Origin: Paludibacteraceae bacterium
GTDB taxonomy: Bacteria > Bacteroidota > Bacteroidia > Bacteroidales > Paludibacteraceae
Reading direction: 5' to 3'
Assembly: GCA_017471175.1 (NCBI GenBank)
Contig: JAFUVS010000004.1
Coordinates: forward strand, 1 to 64,000
DNA length: 64,000 nucleotides
The notes beneath the pieces are model-generated. The model saw nothing but the letters and a program-made list of their open reading frames with translations. It was not told the origin of the DNA and did no database searches. Shown here in pieces: positions 43,674-53,693 of the stretch (position 1 is its first letter; each line of letters begins with the position of its first letter). The translations under genes were made by a program, and so were the position numbers.

Positions 43674-44531
43674 TTAGTTATTTTTGTTTCTTTGTCTATA
43701 TGCTCTTACATTACTGATAACAAGCAGTATAAGGATGGTCAGGAAGATGAGCGAGAAGAGGGGGCGCAATTCGGGAGTGAGTCCTCCTTTTCGTGCATCG
43801 GCATAGATGAAGGTAGAGAGTGTTTCGATGCCTCCGCTTCCTTTGGTGAAGAAAGTAACGCCGAAGTCGTCAATGGAGAGGGTTAGCGAGAGGATAAATC
43901 CGCTCATCATACCGGGACGAAGTTCGGGCAGAAGTACTTTTCGCAGAGCCTGCATCGGGGTAGCACCGAGATCCAGGGCGGCTTCGTAGATATTAGGATT
44001 CATTTTCTGCAGTCGCGGCATAACGCTCAAGACCACGTAGGGCGTACAGAAGACGACGTGCGCTATGATGACGGTACCCAATCCTCGTGTCAGTCCGATA
44101 GAGGCAAAGAGCAGGAAGAGACTGATACCGGTGAGTATATCGGGGTTGATCATCGGTATGGAGTTCATAACGGACACGACTCGGCGTGCTTTCTGCCGCA
44201 TATGGAAGATGCCGATGGCAGCGAGTGTACCGAGCAGTGTGGACAGCACGGCAGCGCAAACTGCCACCAAGCCGGTGTAGAACATAGCGCGATAGAGGTT
44301 GGGATCGACCCGCACTTGGGCATCATAGTCGTAGCCGGTGAGCAGGTTCTCATATAGACCGAAGGTAAAGCCTGTCCAGTTGCCGAAGACCTTGCTCTTG
44401 GTGAACGAGAAGATGATAATGAGCAGGATAGGTGCATACAACACTATGAGCAGCAACCACAGATAGACCTGTCCGGCAATTCGGGACCAAAGACCGCGCT
44501 TCTCGATGGTAGATATATTGGCTTTGCTCAT
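43674..44531 (-). CDS. potC: spermidine/putrescine ABC transporter permease PotC
   Basis: This inner membrane permease of the polyamine importer has 285 residues and about six membrane helices. The ABC-coupling loop EAALDLGATPMQALRKVLLP lies in the second half. The start IVLYAPILLIIIFSFTKSK and the sequence MINPDILTGISLFLLFA are typical for PotC. Its ATG overlaps the potB stop (ATGA at 44531-44528). Confidence 0.94.
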   Translation of the reverse strand: MSKANISTIEKRGLWSRIAGQVYLWLLLIVLYAPILLIIIFSFTKSKVFGNWTGFTFGLYENLLTGYDYDAQVRVDPNLYRAMFYTGLVAVCAAVLSTLLGTLAAIGIFHMRQKARRVVSVMNSIPMINPDILTGISLFLLFASIGLTRGLGTVIIAHVVFCTPYVVLSVMPRLQKMNPNIYEAALDLGATPMQALRKVLLPELRPGMMSGFILSLTLSIDDFGVTFFTKGSGGIETLSTFIYADARKGGLTPELRPLFSLIFLTILILLVISNVRAYRQRNKNN

Positions 44532-45322
44532 ACCAGACCTCCTTTCTGACTGCCCGTCTCGGACTCACTCTGCCCGAAGAAAGATGTGGCACCAATAATA
44601 ACCAGCATAATGAGGGATAGTGCTGCGCCGTAGTTCCACATAAGGATACCTCCCTCGCCGAAGCTGCGCTGGATGAGCGAGCCGAAGAGGGTTATCTTAT
44701 TGTGGGTAAGCAGTTCGGAGATGGCGAACGTGCTGACGGTGGGCATAAACACCATCACAATACCCGAATAGATACCCGGCATCGAGAGCGGCAGGACGAC
44801 TTTCAAGAAAGTCTGCGTGCTGGTAGCTCCGAGGTCTTTGGCGGCTTCGAGGAGGCTGACATCCATTTTCTGCAGCGTATTGTAGATGGGGTAAATCATA
44901 AAGGGCAAGAAGTCGTAGGACAAGCCGAAGAGCAATGCGCCTTCACCCAATGGAAGGTTGAACATGTGGAACAGTTCGACGGTGGCGATGGTGCGTAGCA
45001 GGAAATTGATCCACATCGGCAGGATAAAGAGCAGTGCCATCACGGCGGGCGTGCGGAAGGAACGCATCGCCATCACGTAGGCGGCAGGATAGCCTAACAG
45101 CAAGCAGATAATAGTGGTAATCAGAGCAATGGCGATGGAGTAGATAAAGGTATTGACCGCCTCGCTCTTACTGAAGAACTGCGCGAAGTTGCGCAAGGTG
45201 AAATGTCCTTCCAAGTCCGTGAAGGCATAGATACCAATCAGCACCAAAGGCAGGATGACTAGCAATATCAGGAAAATGATATAGGGCCAAGCCCAATTCT
45301 TTCTTTTCTGAAAAATCTTCAT
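44528..45322 (-). CDS. potB: spermidine/putrescine ABC transporter permease PotB
   Basis: This is the second permease of the polyamine importer, with 264 residues and about six membrane helices. LIGIYAFTDLEGHFTLRNF follows the first helix, and the coupling loop EAAKDLGATSTQTFLKVVLP is intact. It begins six bases after potA and overlaps potC by four bases. Confidence 0.94.
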   Translation of the reverse strand: MKIFQKRKNWAWPYIIFLILLVILPLVLIGIYAFTDLEGHFTLRNFAQFFSKSEAVNTFIYSIAIALITTIICLLLGYPAAYVMAMRSFRTPAVMALLFILPMWINFLLRTIATVELFHMFNLPLGEGALLFGLSYDFLPFMIYPIYNTLQKMDVSLLEAAKDLGATSTQTFLKVVLPLSMPGIYSGIVMVFMPTVSTFAISELLTHNKITLFGSLIQRSFGEGGILMWNYGAALSLIMLVIIGATSFFGQSESETGSQKGGLV

Positions 45323-45328
45323 GGCTGC

Positions 45329-46777
45329 CTATTCTGCTTTATCTAATAAGATACTCTCCTTGGGGATGACGATACCAACGCGGTCGCCATCGTCCCAGAT
45401 GTCGTTGGTATAGACATACATATCGTAGCCCTCATCGGTGCGGATGGTGAGGTTATAGTGGTTGCCCTTGTAGAGGATGAAATGCACTTCGCCCGACAGG
45501 ATACCTTCGCTTTCGTGGTCTTGCAGGTCAATGTTGCGGAAGGGGACTCGTACCCGCACTTTATCACCGGCTTTGAAGGGGGCAATCTGTCCGTCGCTTA
45601 CGTCCCAGTCGGCTTCGAGGAAACGCACCTTGCCGTTCTTTGTGATTTCGCCGTCGAAGTAGTTGTAGATGTAATGCTCTTTCTTCATTATTTGTATGTC
45701 TTCGGGCTTGACCAACATACCCACTTCCGTGCCGGGCAGGAACTCGTGATAGTCCTGTACCATAAACTCATATCCGTTAGCCGTTTTGACGGTCATCTCG
45801 TAGTGAACACCCTTGAAGATGCAGCTATCCACCACGCCGTACCACTTGGTGAAATTGCCTTTAGGTACACGATCGTCCGGGTCCACGTCTTCGGGTTGCA
45901 CGATACCATCGCCCTTGCGCCAGATGTAGATGTCTTCGGGGCGGATAACCACATCCACGGCCGTGTTCTCGCCGAAGCCTTCGTCGATGCAGTCGAACTC
46001 CTTGTCGCAGAATAGCACGCGCCGGTCGCGAATCATTGTGCCGCTCAAGATATTGCTTTCGCCGATGAAGTCAGCCACGAAGCAGTTCTGCGGTTCGTTG
46101 TAGATGTCTGTAGGCGTTCCTATTTGCTGAATCTTACCTTCTCGCATAACTACGATACGGTCGCTCAAGGTAAGAGCCTCTTCCTGGTCGTGGGTGACGT
46201 AGATGAAAGTGATGCCGAGTTTCTTATGCATCTCTTTGAGTTCGAGTTGCATATCTTTTCGCATCTTGAGGTCGAGTGCGGCGAGCGGTTCGTCAAGAAG
46301 AAGCACTTCGGGTTCGTTGATGATAGCCCGGGCTATCGCCACGCGCTGTTGTTGTCCGCCGGAGAGGGAGTCCACATCGCGGAACTCGTAGTCGGACATC
46401 GCCACCATCTTGAGTGCACGCTTGACGCGGCGCTCCACTTCGCTTTTCTCTACCCCTTTGAGTTTCAAGCCGAAAGCCACGTTTTCATAAACGTTCAGAT
46501 GGGGGAATAAAGCGTACTTTTGGAAAACGGTATTGACGGGTCTAAGGTGCGGCGGCATTTGCGTTACATCCTCGCCGTTGAGCAGAATATCGCCCGAACT
46601 GGCTACCTGGAAACCCGCTATACATCGCAGCAGCGTTGTCTTGCCGCAACCTGACGGACCTAAAATGGTTACAAACTCTCCCTTTCGTACATTCAGACTG
46701 ACGTCACGAAGGGCATACTGACCGTCTTCAAACTGCTTGGAGACGTGATTCACTTCAATAATGTAATCCGATTTCAT
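45329..46777 (-). CDS. potA: spermidine/putrescine ABC transporter ATPase PotA, extended
   Basis: This is the ATPase of the polyamine importer. Walker A GPSGCGKT is at 40-47, the signature LSGGQ at 138-142 and DEP at 162-164. At 482 residues it is about 100 longer than the classical enzyme. The C-terminal part contains two similar TOBE-like segments. One runs [20 protein letters not shown] ... VKPEDIQIM and the other [20 protein letters not shown] ... IPKESILL, which points to an internal duplication. It is the first protein gene of the operon and lies 88 bases after a tRNA-Arg on the same strand. Confidence 0.94.
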   Translation of the reverse strand: MKSDYIIEVNHVSKQFEDGQYALRDVSLNVRKGEFVTILGPSGCGKTTLLRCIAGFQVASSGDILLNGEDVTQMPPHLRPVNTVFQKYALFPHLNVYENVAFGLKLKGVEKSEVERRVKRALKMVAMSDYEFRDVDSLSGGQQQRVAIARAIINEPEVLLLDEPLAALDLKMRKDMQLELKEMHKKLGITFIYVTHDQEEALTLSDRIVVMREGKIQQIGTPTDIYNEPQNCFVADFIGESNILSGTMIRDRRVLFCDKEFDCIDEGFGENTAVDVVIRPEDIYIWRKGDGIVQPEDVDPDDRVPKGNFTKWYGVVDSCIFKGVHYEMTVKTANGYEFMVQDYHEFLPGTEVGMLVKPEDIQIMKKEHYIYNYFDGEITKNGKVRFLEADWDVSDGQIAPFKAGDKVRVRVPFRNIDLQDHESEGILSGEVHFILYKGNHYNLTIRTDEGYDMYVYTNDIWDDGDRVGIVIPKESILLDKAE

Positions 46778-46865
46778 CTCTCATATAGAGCGCAGCACAA
46801 TTTAGTCTGCATCAAATTGACATTACGCAGGGTAACCTGCCATTGAGGGTTTGTAGAATGTATGT

Positions 46866-46942
46866 TGGTGATTCGGGCGGGATTCGAACCCGCGACCCAC
46901 AGCTTAGAAGGCTGTTGCTCTATCCAACTGAGCTACCGAACC
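46866..46942 (-). tRNA. tRNA-Arg (anticodon TCT)
   Basis: The reverse strand folds as a complete cloverleaf of 77 bases. The acceptor pairs GGTTCGG with CCGAATC, the anticodon stem ACAGC/GCTGT holds the loop CTTCTAA, and the T-loop is TTCGAAT. The discriminator is A and CCA is encoded. It reads AGA codons. potA follows 88 bases downstream without a clear terminator. Confidence 0.93.
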
Positions 46943-46969
46943 ATGCTTAATTAGACATTAAACGGGCGG

Positions 46970-46999
46970 CAAAGGTACTACTTTTCATCGGATTGCAAA
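46970..46999 (-). promoter_or_regulatory. promoter of tRNA-Arg
   Basis: On the minus strand TTTG at 46999-46996 and TACCTTTG at 46977-46970 have an 18-base spacer. The -7 box lies 27 bases from the tRNA 5' end. It stands back to back with the rpoD promoter. Confidence 0.6.
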
Positions 47000-47016
47000 A
47001 AAAATCTGCAAAAAAA

Positions 47017-47047
47017 TTTGTAATACAGCAAAAAAGCCGTATTTTTG
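47017..47047 (+). promoter_or_regulatory. promoter of rpoD
   Basis: TTTG at 47017-47020 and TATTTTTG at 47040-47047 have a 19-base spacer. The rpoD ATG is 27 bases further on. Confidence 0.65.
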
Positions 47048-47074
47048 CGGGCTTTTTTCGTAAAAAGAAGTACT

Positions 47075-47935
47075 ATGCGTCAATTAAAGATTACTAAATC
47101 CATAACGAATCGCGAGTCCGCTTCGTTGGACAAATACCTTCAGGAAATCGGTCGTGAGGATTTGATTTCGGTAGAAGATGAAGTGGAATTGGCGGGACGT
47201 ATTCGTCAAGGCGACCGTGCCGCATTAGAGAAACTGACTAAAGCCAATCTACGTTTCGTAGTGTCGGTGGCTAAACAGTATCAAAATCAAGGTCTTAGTC
47301 TTCCCGATCTTATCAATGAAGGCAACTTGGGATTGATCAAAGCTGCGGAAAAGTTTGACGAGACGCGCGGTTTTAAGTTTATTTCCTACGCTGTATGGTG
47401 GATTCGTCAGAGTATTCTGCAAGCACTTGCCGAGCAGGCGCGTATCGTTCGTTTGCCGCTCAATCAGGTAGGCTCAATCAACAAGATTAACAAGACCTTG
47501 CAGCACTTTGAGCAAGAGCATGAGCGTCGTCCGTCCGTGGAAGAATTGGCAGAAATCTTGGATATGCCTATTGAGAAGATTGCCGAAACGATGAAGATGT
47601 CGGGTCGTCATATCAGTATGGACGCGCCTTTCGTAGAAGGGGAGGACAACAGCCTGATTGATGTGATGCCCAACGAAGACAGTCCGAATGCCGACAGAGG
47701 GCTAATCAATGAGTCGCTGACTAAGGAGATAGACCGTGCATTAGCCACCCTCACGGAGCGTGAAGCGAAAATCTTGCGGCAGTTCTTCGGATTAGGCGTG
47801 CAGGAGAAAACATTGGAAGAGATTGGCGAGGAGTTGCATCTAACCCGTGAGCGTGTGCGTCAAATCAAAGAAAAAGCCATCAAGAAACTTAAGCAAAACT
47901 CACGAAGCCATATCCTCCGTACCTATTTAGGATAA
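47075..47935 (+). CDS. rpoD: RNA polymerase primary sigma factor
   Basis: This is the housekeeping sigma factor, the short Bacteroidetes form of 286 residues without region 1.1. The order is region 1.2 ([26 protein letters not shown]), region 2 ([32 protein letters not shown] is the core-binding part; [14 protein letters not shown] binds the -7 box), region 3 and region 4 ([20 protein letters not shown]). Start ATG at 47075 follows a consensus promoter; an in-frame TTG at 47045 lies within it. This factor presumably reads the TAnnTTTG promoters listed throughout the window. Confidence 0.96.
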   Translation: MRQLKITKSITNRESASLDKYLQEIGREDLISVEDEVELAGRIRQGDRAALEKLTKANLRFVVSVAKQYQNQGLSLPDLINEGNLGLIKAAEKFDETRGFKFISYAVWWIRQSILQALAEQARIVRLPLNQVGSINKINKTLQHFEQEHERRPSVEELAEILDMPIEKIAETMKMSGRHISMDAPFVEGEDNSLIDVMPNEDSPNADRGLINESLTKEIDRALATLTEREAKILRQFFGLGVQEKTLEEIGEELHLTRERVRQIKEKAIKKLKQNSRSHILRTYLG

Positions 47936-47987
47936 TGTCCGCCGATTATTCTCTTTAATCCAATCTTGCTTTTAGAGTAGCAAAAAT

Positions 47988-48024
47988 AAAAAAGAGCCGC
48001 CTAATGCTTTAGCGGCTCTTTTTT
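47988..48024. terminator. bidirectional terminator between rpoD and the HAD gene
   Basis: GAGCCGC (47994-48000) pairs with GCGGCTC (48012-48018). An A run precedes the left arm and a T run follows the right arm, so it can end rpoD on the plus strand and the gapA operon on the minus strand. Confidence 0.9.
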
Positions 48025-48052
48025 CTCTGTCTTGTCACTTCGGGTCAGTGGC

Positions 48053-48685
48053 TCACATTTTTTCTTCTATCAGTTGCCTGACAGTAGGCATCCAAGCATT
48101 GTCATCGGTGGCTTGCAAGCATTGGAAGCCGAACGGACGTGCTGCGTCTAAATTGGCGGTAAGGTCATCAATATAAAGCGTCTGTTCGGGTACGATGCCG
48201 GTATGGTCAATCACGTATTGGTACGCCGCAGCGTCCGGCTTGGCGATATGCATCTCGTTGGAGAAGAAAATGCCGGAAGCGAGTTGTAGTTCAGGGCAAT
48301 TCCGCTTCGTCCACTCCACGTGCGTTTCGTTGATATTGCTCAATATATAGAAAGGTATGTGCTGTTCGTTCAGTTGGCGCAGCAACAGGGCTTTGTCCTC
48401 GCGGAAGGGCAGGAGCATAGCGAGCCAAGCGTCCAAAACCTGTTCTTTTGTCGCGTCTTCGCGGCAGGCTTTAAGCGCGGTGGTAAGGAATTGGTCGGTA
48501 GTGATTTGCCCTACTTGGTATAGGTCAATCAAACGCGATGTATGTCCGCCTAACAGACCGTCAGCTGTCAATAGCGGTTTGGAAGATTCCGAGGATTGTT
48601 TGTTCAGCAGTTGCCCGAAAGCGTGCAAGGTGCGTTTAGGGTCAATATCTATAAGGACGTGTCCGAGATCGAAGAGGAGGTTCAT
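48053..48685 (-). CDS. HAD family hydrolase
   Basis: This 210-residue protein has the haloacid dehalogenase fold. Motif I is LLFDLGHVLID, motif II lies in YILSNINETH, and motifs III and IV in KPDAAAYQYVIDHTG and LYIDDLTANLDAA. The position two after the nucleophilic Asp is Gly instead of Asp, as in YihX-like sugar phosphatases. A small phosphorylated metabolite is the probable substrate, not identifiable here. It is the last gene of the gapA operon, ahead of the shared terminator. Confidence 0.87.
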   Translation of the reverse strand: MNLLFDLGHVLIDIDPKRTLHAFGQLLNKQSSESSKPLLTADGLLGGHTSRLIDLYQVGQITTDQFLTTALKACREDATKEQVLDAWLAMLLPFREDKALLLRQLNEQHIPFYILSNINETHVEWTKRNCPELQLASGIFFSNEMHIAKPDAAAYQYVIDHTGIVPEQTLYIDDLTANLDAARPFGFQCLQATDDNAWMPTVRQLIEEKM

Positions 48686-48747
48686 AAAAGTTTAGAGTTG
48701 AGGGTTGAATGTTTAGTGTAATTGAGAGTTGAAAGAAGTCGGGAAGT

Positions 48748-49611
48748 TTAGAGTTTTGAGTTGGGGGTATATTCTTCGTCCCACGTGTTGTGGGTGATGC
48801 CCATCAGACGGAGCATACGTTGCCGACATTCGTTGAGTAGCCGTTGCACTTCCGTTCGGCGCGGTTGGGTTGTGTCGGGAAAGACAGGTTCACCTATTTC
48901 AACGGTAATCAGCGGTGTATCTTTCTTTCCGAAGAGTCGATAGATACCTGTTCGCGGGCGGAAATTGACAGCGCAAGGGAGGAGCGGCATATTATACTTG
49001 TACGCCATAGAGAAAGCCCCTTTAGAGAAGGGTCGGAGCGGTTTATAGAAATCCCATCGTGCGGCTTCGGGGAAGATATGGAAGCGGCTCTTGCGCTCGT
49101 GGAACGTGTCGAAGGCGGCATTGAACTTCTTCATAGCCTCGAAGTTATCTTCGGGTATAGGAATTCCGCCTACTACGTGGAGGAAATAACTGACACCGGT
49201 GGAAAAATTGGGAGCAAACATCGGTATGCGGGTGGTGTGTCTTGCGCCGGTGGCAATCAGTACGGCGGGGCAGTCCAAGAAATAGACGTGGTTGGAAAGG
49301 GTGATGAAGCCGTCTTTGAGTTGGTCTTTGTACTTGCGCAAGTTCTTTCTGCCGTGTACTCGCATTCCCATACATAGGTACAGGTAGGTACCGAGCGAGA
49401 TATAAAGGATGAAGATGTATGACCAGAATATACGCCAACGGTTGTGGAACGAGTCGTCAAGATAGGGGTAGTTTTCGTCCACTTTTTCTTCATGGGTGCG
49501 GTGCATCGGTTTGAGCCGCGCGTGCGGGTCGTCTTGCGGGTAGGTCTTTCCTATTTCGGGTACGTAGGTGTTCGCTGTCACCTGCAAGGAGTCATAACGG
49601 ATATTTGACAT
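48748..49611 (-). CDS. 1-acyl-sn-glycerol-3-phosphate acyltransferase family protein
   Basis: This 287-residue PlsC-superfamily protein has a membrane segment near residues 60-85 (WRIFWSYIFILYISLGTYLY). The acyltransferase motif NHVYFLD follows, then PEAARWDFYKPLRPFSKGAF in place of the usual FPEGTRS-type block. It probably acylates a lysophospholipid or related lipid. A long N-terminal stretch of about 60 residues precedes the membrane helix. The 94-base gap to the upstream barrel gene is AT-rich. The short gap to the HAD gene contains loose copies of TTTAGAGTTGAG. Confidence 0.85.
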   Translation of the reverse strand: MSNIRYDSLQVTANTYVPEIGKTYPQDDPHARLKPMHRTHEEKVDENYPYLDDSFHNRWRIFWSYIFILYISLGTYLYLCMGMRVHGRKNLRKYKDQLKDGFITLSNHVYFLDCPAVLIATGARHTTRIPMFAPNFSTGVSYFLHVVGGIPIPEDNFEAMKKFNAAFDTFHERKSRFHIFPEAARWDFYKPLRPFSKGAFSMAYKYNMPLLPCAVNFRPRTGIYRLFGKKDTPLITVEIGEPVFPDTTQPRRTEVQRLLNECRQRMLRLMGITHNTWDEEYTPNSKL

Positions 49612-49705
49612 AATTAAATAGTTAATAATTAAAAGTTTATAGTTAATATTGTGTGGTTGCTTGCAATACTTTTTTCACGAGTTATAAATTCGTATTGTAT
49701 GATAG

Positions 49706-51179
49706 TCAGAACAGATATCCCATTTTGACATAGAAATTGGTGTATTCCCGTGAGTCCTGACGCGAGAAAGCGGCTGCCCAATCCACAGAAAGAACGAAGT
49801 TCTCATTCATAGCGATTTTGAGTCCTATGCCTGCAGAGAGATGCGGGCGATAGACATCGCTGAGACTGAAAGAGAAGAATTCGTCTGCATTGTCAGAAGT
49901 ATGGTCGCGCTCGTTGGCTTCGTTTATCCTCTTGCGCACGTTCTGTTCGTCCAATTGGTATGGTTGGGTTATGATACCCATATCGAAGAACGGATTGACA
50001 CCGATATAGAAATGCTGCTTGAAAAGATCGAAATCGTATAATCGGAAGCGAAACTCAATATTCGTGTAAGCATATCCTTTGGCGAGGATACGATTGCGTA
50101 AGACTCCGCGAAGCGAGTTGCCGCCACCTAATCCTTCATAAAGGACGCGCTGTATGAAGAGCGTATTGAGATACGTATTGAGGTAGTACGGACTGCGCCC
50201 TAACAGGATGTTCTGCGTTCCGATGCGGTAGGCGAAGATGACTCGGTTGCGATAGACGGGCAGATAATGGCGAAAGGTGAAATTGAATCGCAGGTGGTTG
50301 TAGCCTGCTGCGGCTTGGTTGCCAAAAGCTGCCGAATTGAATGCTGCCGAATAGGTAAAGAAGGCATCTGTATAGATTCCTTCCGTGGGGCAAGCCTGTT
50401 GGTCGCGCGAGTCATATACAGCCCCGAAACGAACGTATGGATGCCAGCCGCCGTTGGTTTCTTCCGTATCAATCAATCCCCAACGGACGTATTTATCGTA
50501 AAGACATTCAATATCCGGGTTAAGATACCGTGTGCTGTCAGTCAGAATGGTAGCGTTCAGCCGCGCAAAGTCACAACGACCTGTCAAATAACCTAATACA
50601 CCGATACCGAGGTTCACTTTCCAGTGGGGCGATAGGTCGCGGTCAATGTCGGCACAAAGACGGAAGAAATCTCGGCGGTACTTATAGAACGCGCGCGATA
50701 CGTATTGAATGGTATCCATATTCTTCGGATTCTTGCTCCAGTGATGCCATTCATATTGGTACTTGCTCTGATAGCCGTTGAAGCCGTAGAAGTCGCACAT
50801 CGCGTCAGGCAGGTAAGTGGCATCAATAGACAGATGATGATTGGGTATGAGGTGGCGCGTGTCATAGTTGAAGCGAAGCGTACCATAGTGTTTGGTAGAA
50901 TAAGCCGCCTCGAAGAAGAACATCTGCCTGTAGTCAGGATAATACGAGCCGTCGCCGTAGTCATATATATTGGTCAGTATTCCCCCCTGAAAGCCGAGGT
51001 CGGCATCGTAGGAAACATCCGGCAGGATACCGAAGTTCCAACCGCGTTTTATTTTTTTGGATTTGGAATTATCAAGTTGTGTAGTGATTGTATCGCTGTC
51101 AGACATCAAAATAGAACCTTGTGGGTTCAAACCGAACGCCGCAAAAGCCGATACATACATAAATAGCAGTATGAGAATA

Positions 51180-51190
<11 letters not shown>
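49706..51190 (-). CDS. outer membrane barrel protein of the BamA/TamA (Omp85) type, barrel only
   Basis: This 494-residue protein has a signal peptide (NILILLFMYVSAFAAFG) and no POTRA repeats. The body resembles the Omp85 barrel: GWNFGILPDVSYDADLGFQ at the start, RYGAVYDSRDQQACPTEGIY-like strands (here VRFGAVYDSRDQQACPTEG), GGGNSLRGVLRNRI, and a C-terminal FYVKMGYLF ending in Phe. The start at 51190 is chosen because it gives a clean signal peptide. A longer in-frame start at 51235 lies further inside the preceding gene. It overlaps the DUF819 gene end by 11 bases. The substrate is unknown. Confidence 0.82.
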
Positions 51191-53521
<2,331 letters not shown>

Positions 53522-53569
53522 TTAGTTGTTCTTTATGTTTTGAATGTGTTATTTTTCTCCAAAACGCGG

Positions 53570-53600
53570 CAAAGGTACGGCGAAAAGCGATTATAAACAA
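53570..53600 (-). promoter_or_regulatory. promoter of the gapA operon
   Basis: On the minus strand TTG at 53600-53598 and TACCTTTG at 53577-53570 have a 20-base spacer. The ATG is 66 bases downstream. Confidence 0.7.
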
Positions 53601-53634
53601 TTTTTTTCATTTTTTTTGGCATTTTACGCTTTCT

Positions 53635-53666
53635 TTTGCATAGATGCGATACTTTTCGTACCTTTG
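53635..53666 (+). promoter_or_regulatory. promoter of the M6 peptidase operon
   Basis: TTTG at 53635-53638 and TACCTTTG at 53659-53666 have a 20-base spacer and are followed by GCGCG. It diverges from the gapA promoter. Confidence 0.75.
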
Positions 53667-53693
53667 CGCGCTTTTGCGAAAAAATAAAATACA

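Noticed and set aside
48686-48747. Possible small RNA in the TTTAGAGTTGAG-rich gap between the HAD and acyltransferase genes
   Set aside because: The loose repeats show no stable fold, promoter or terminator.
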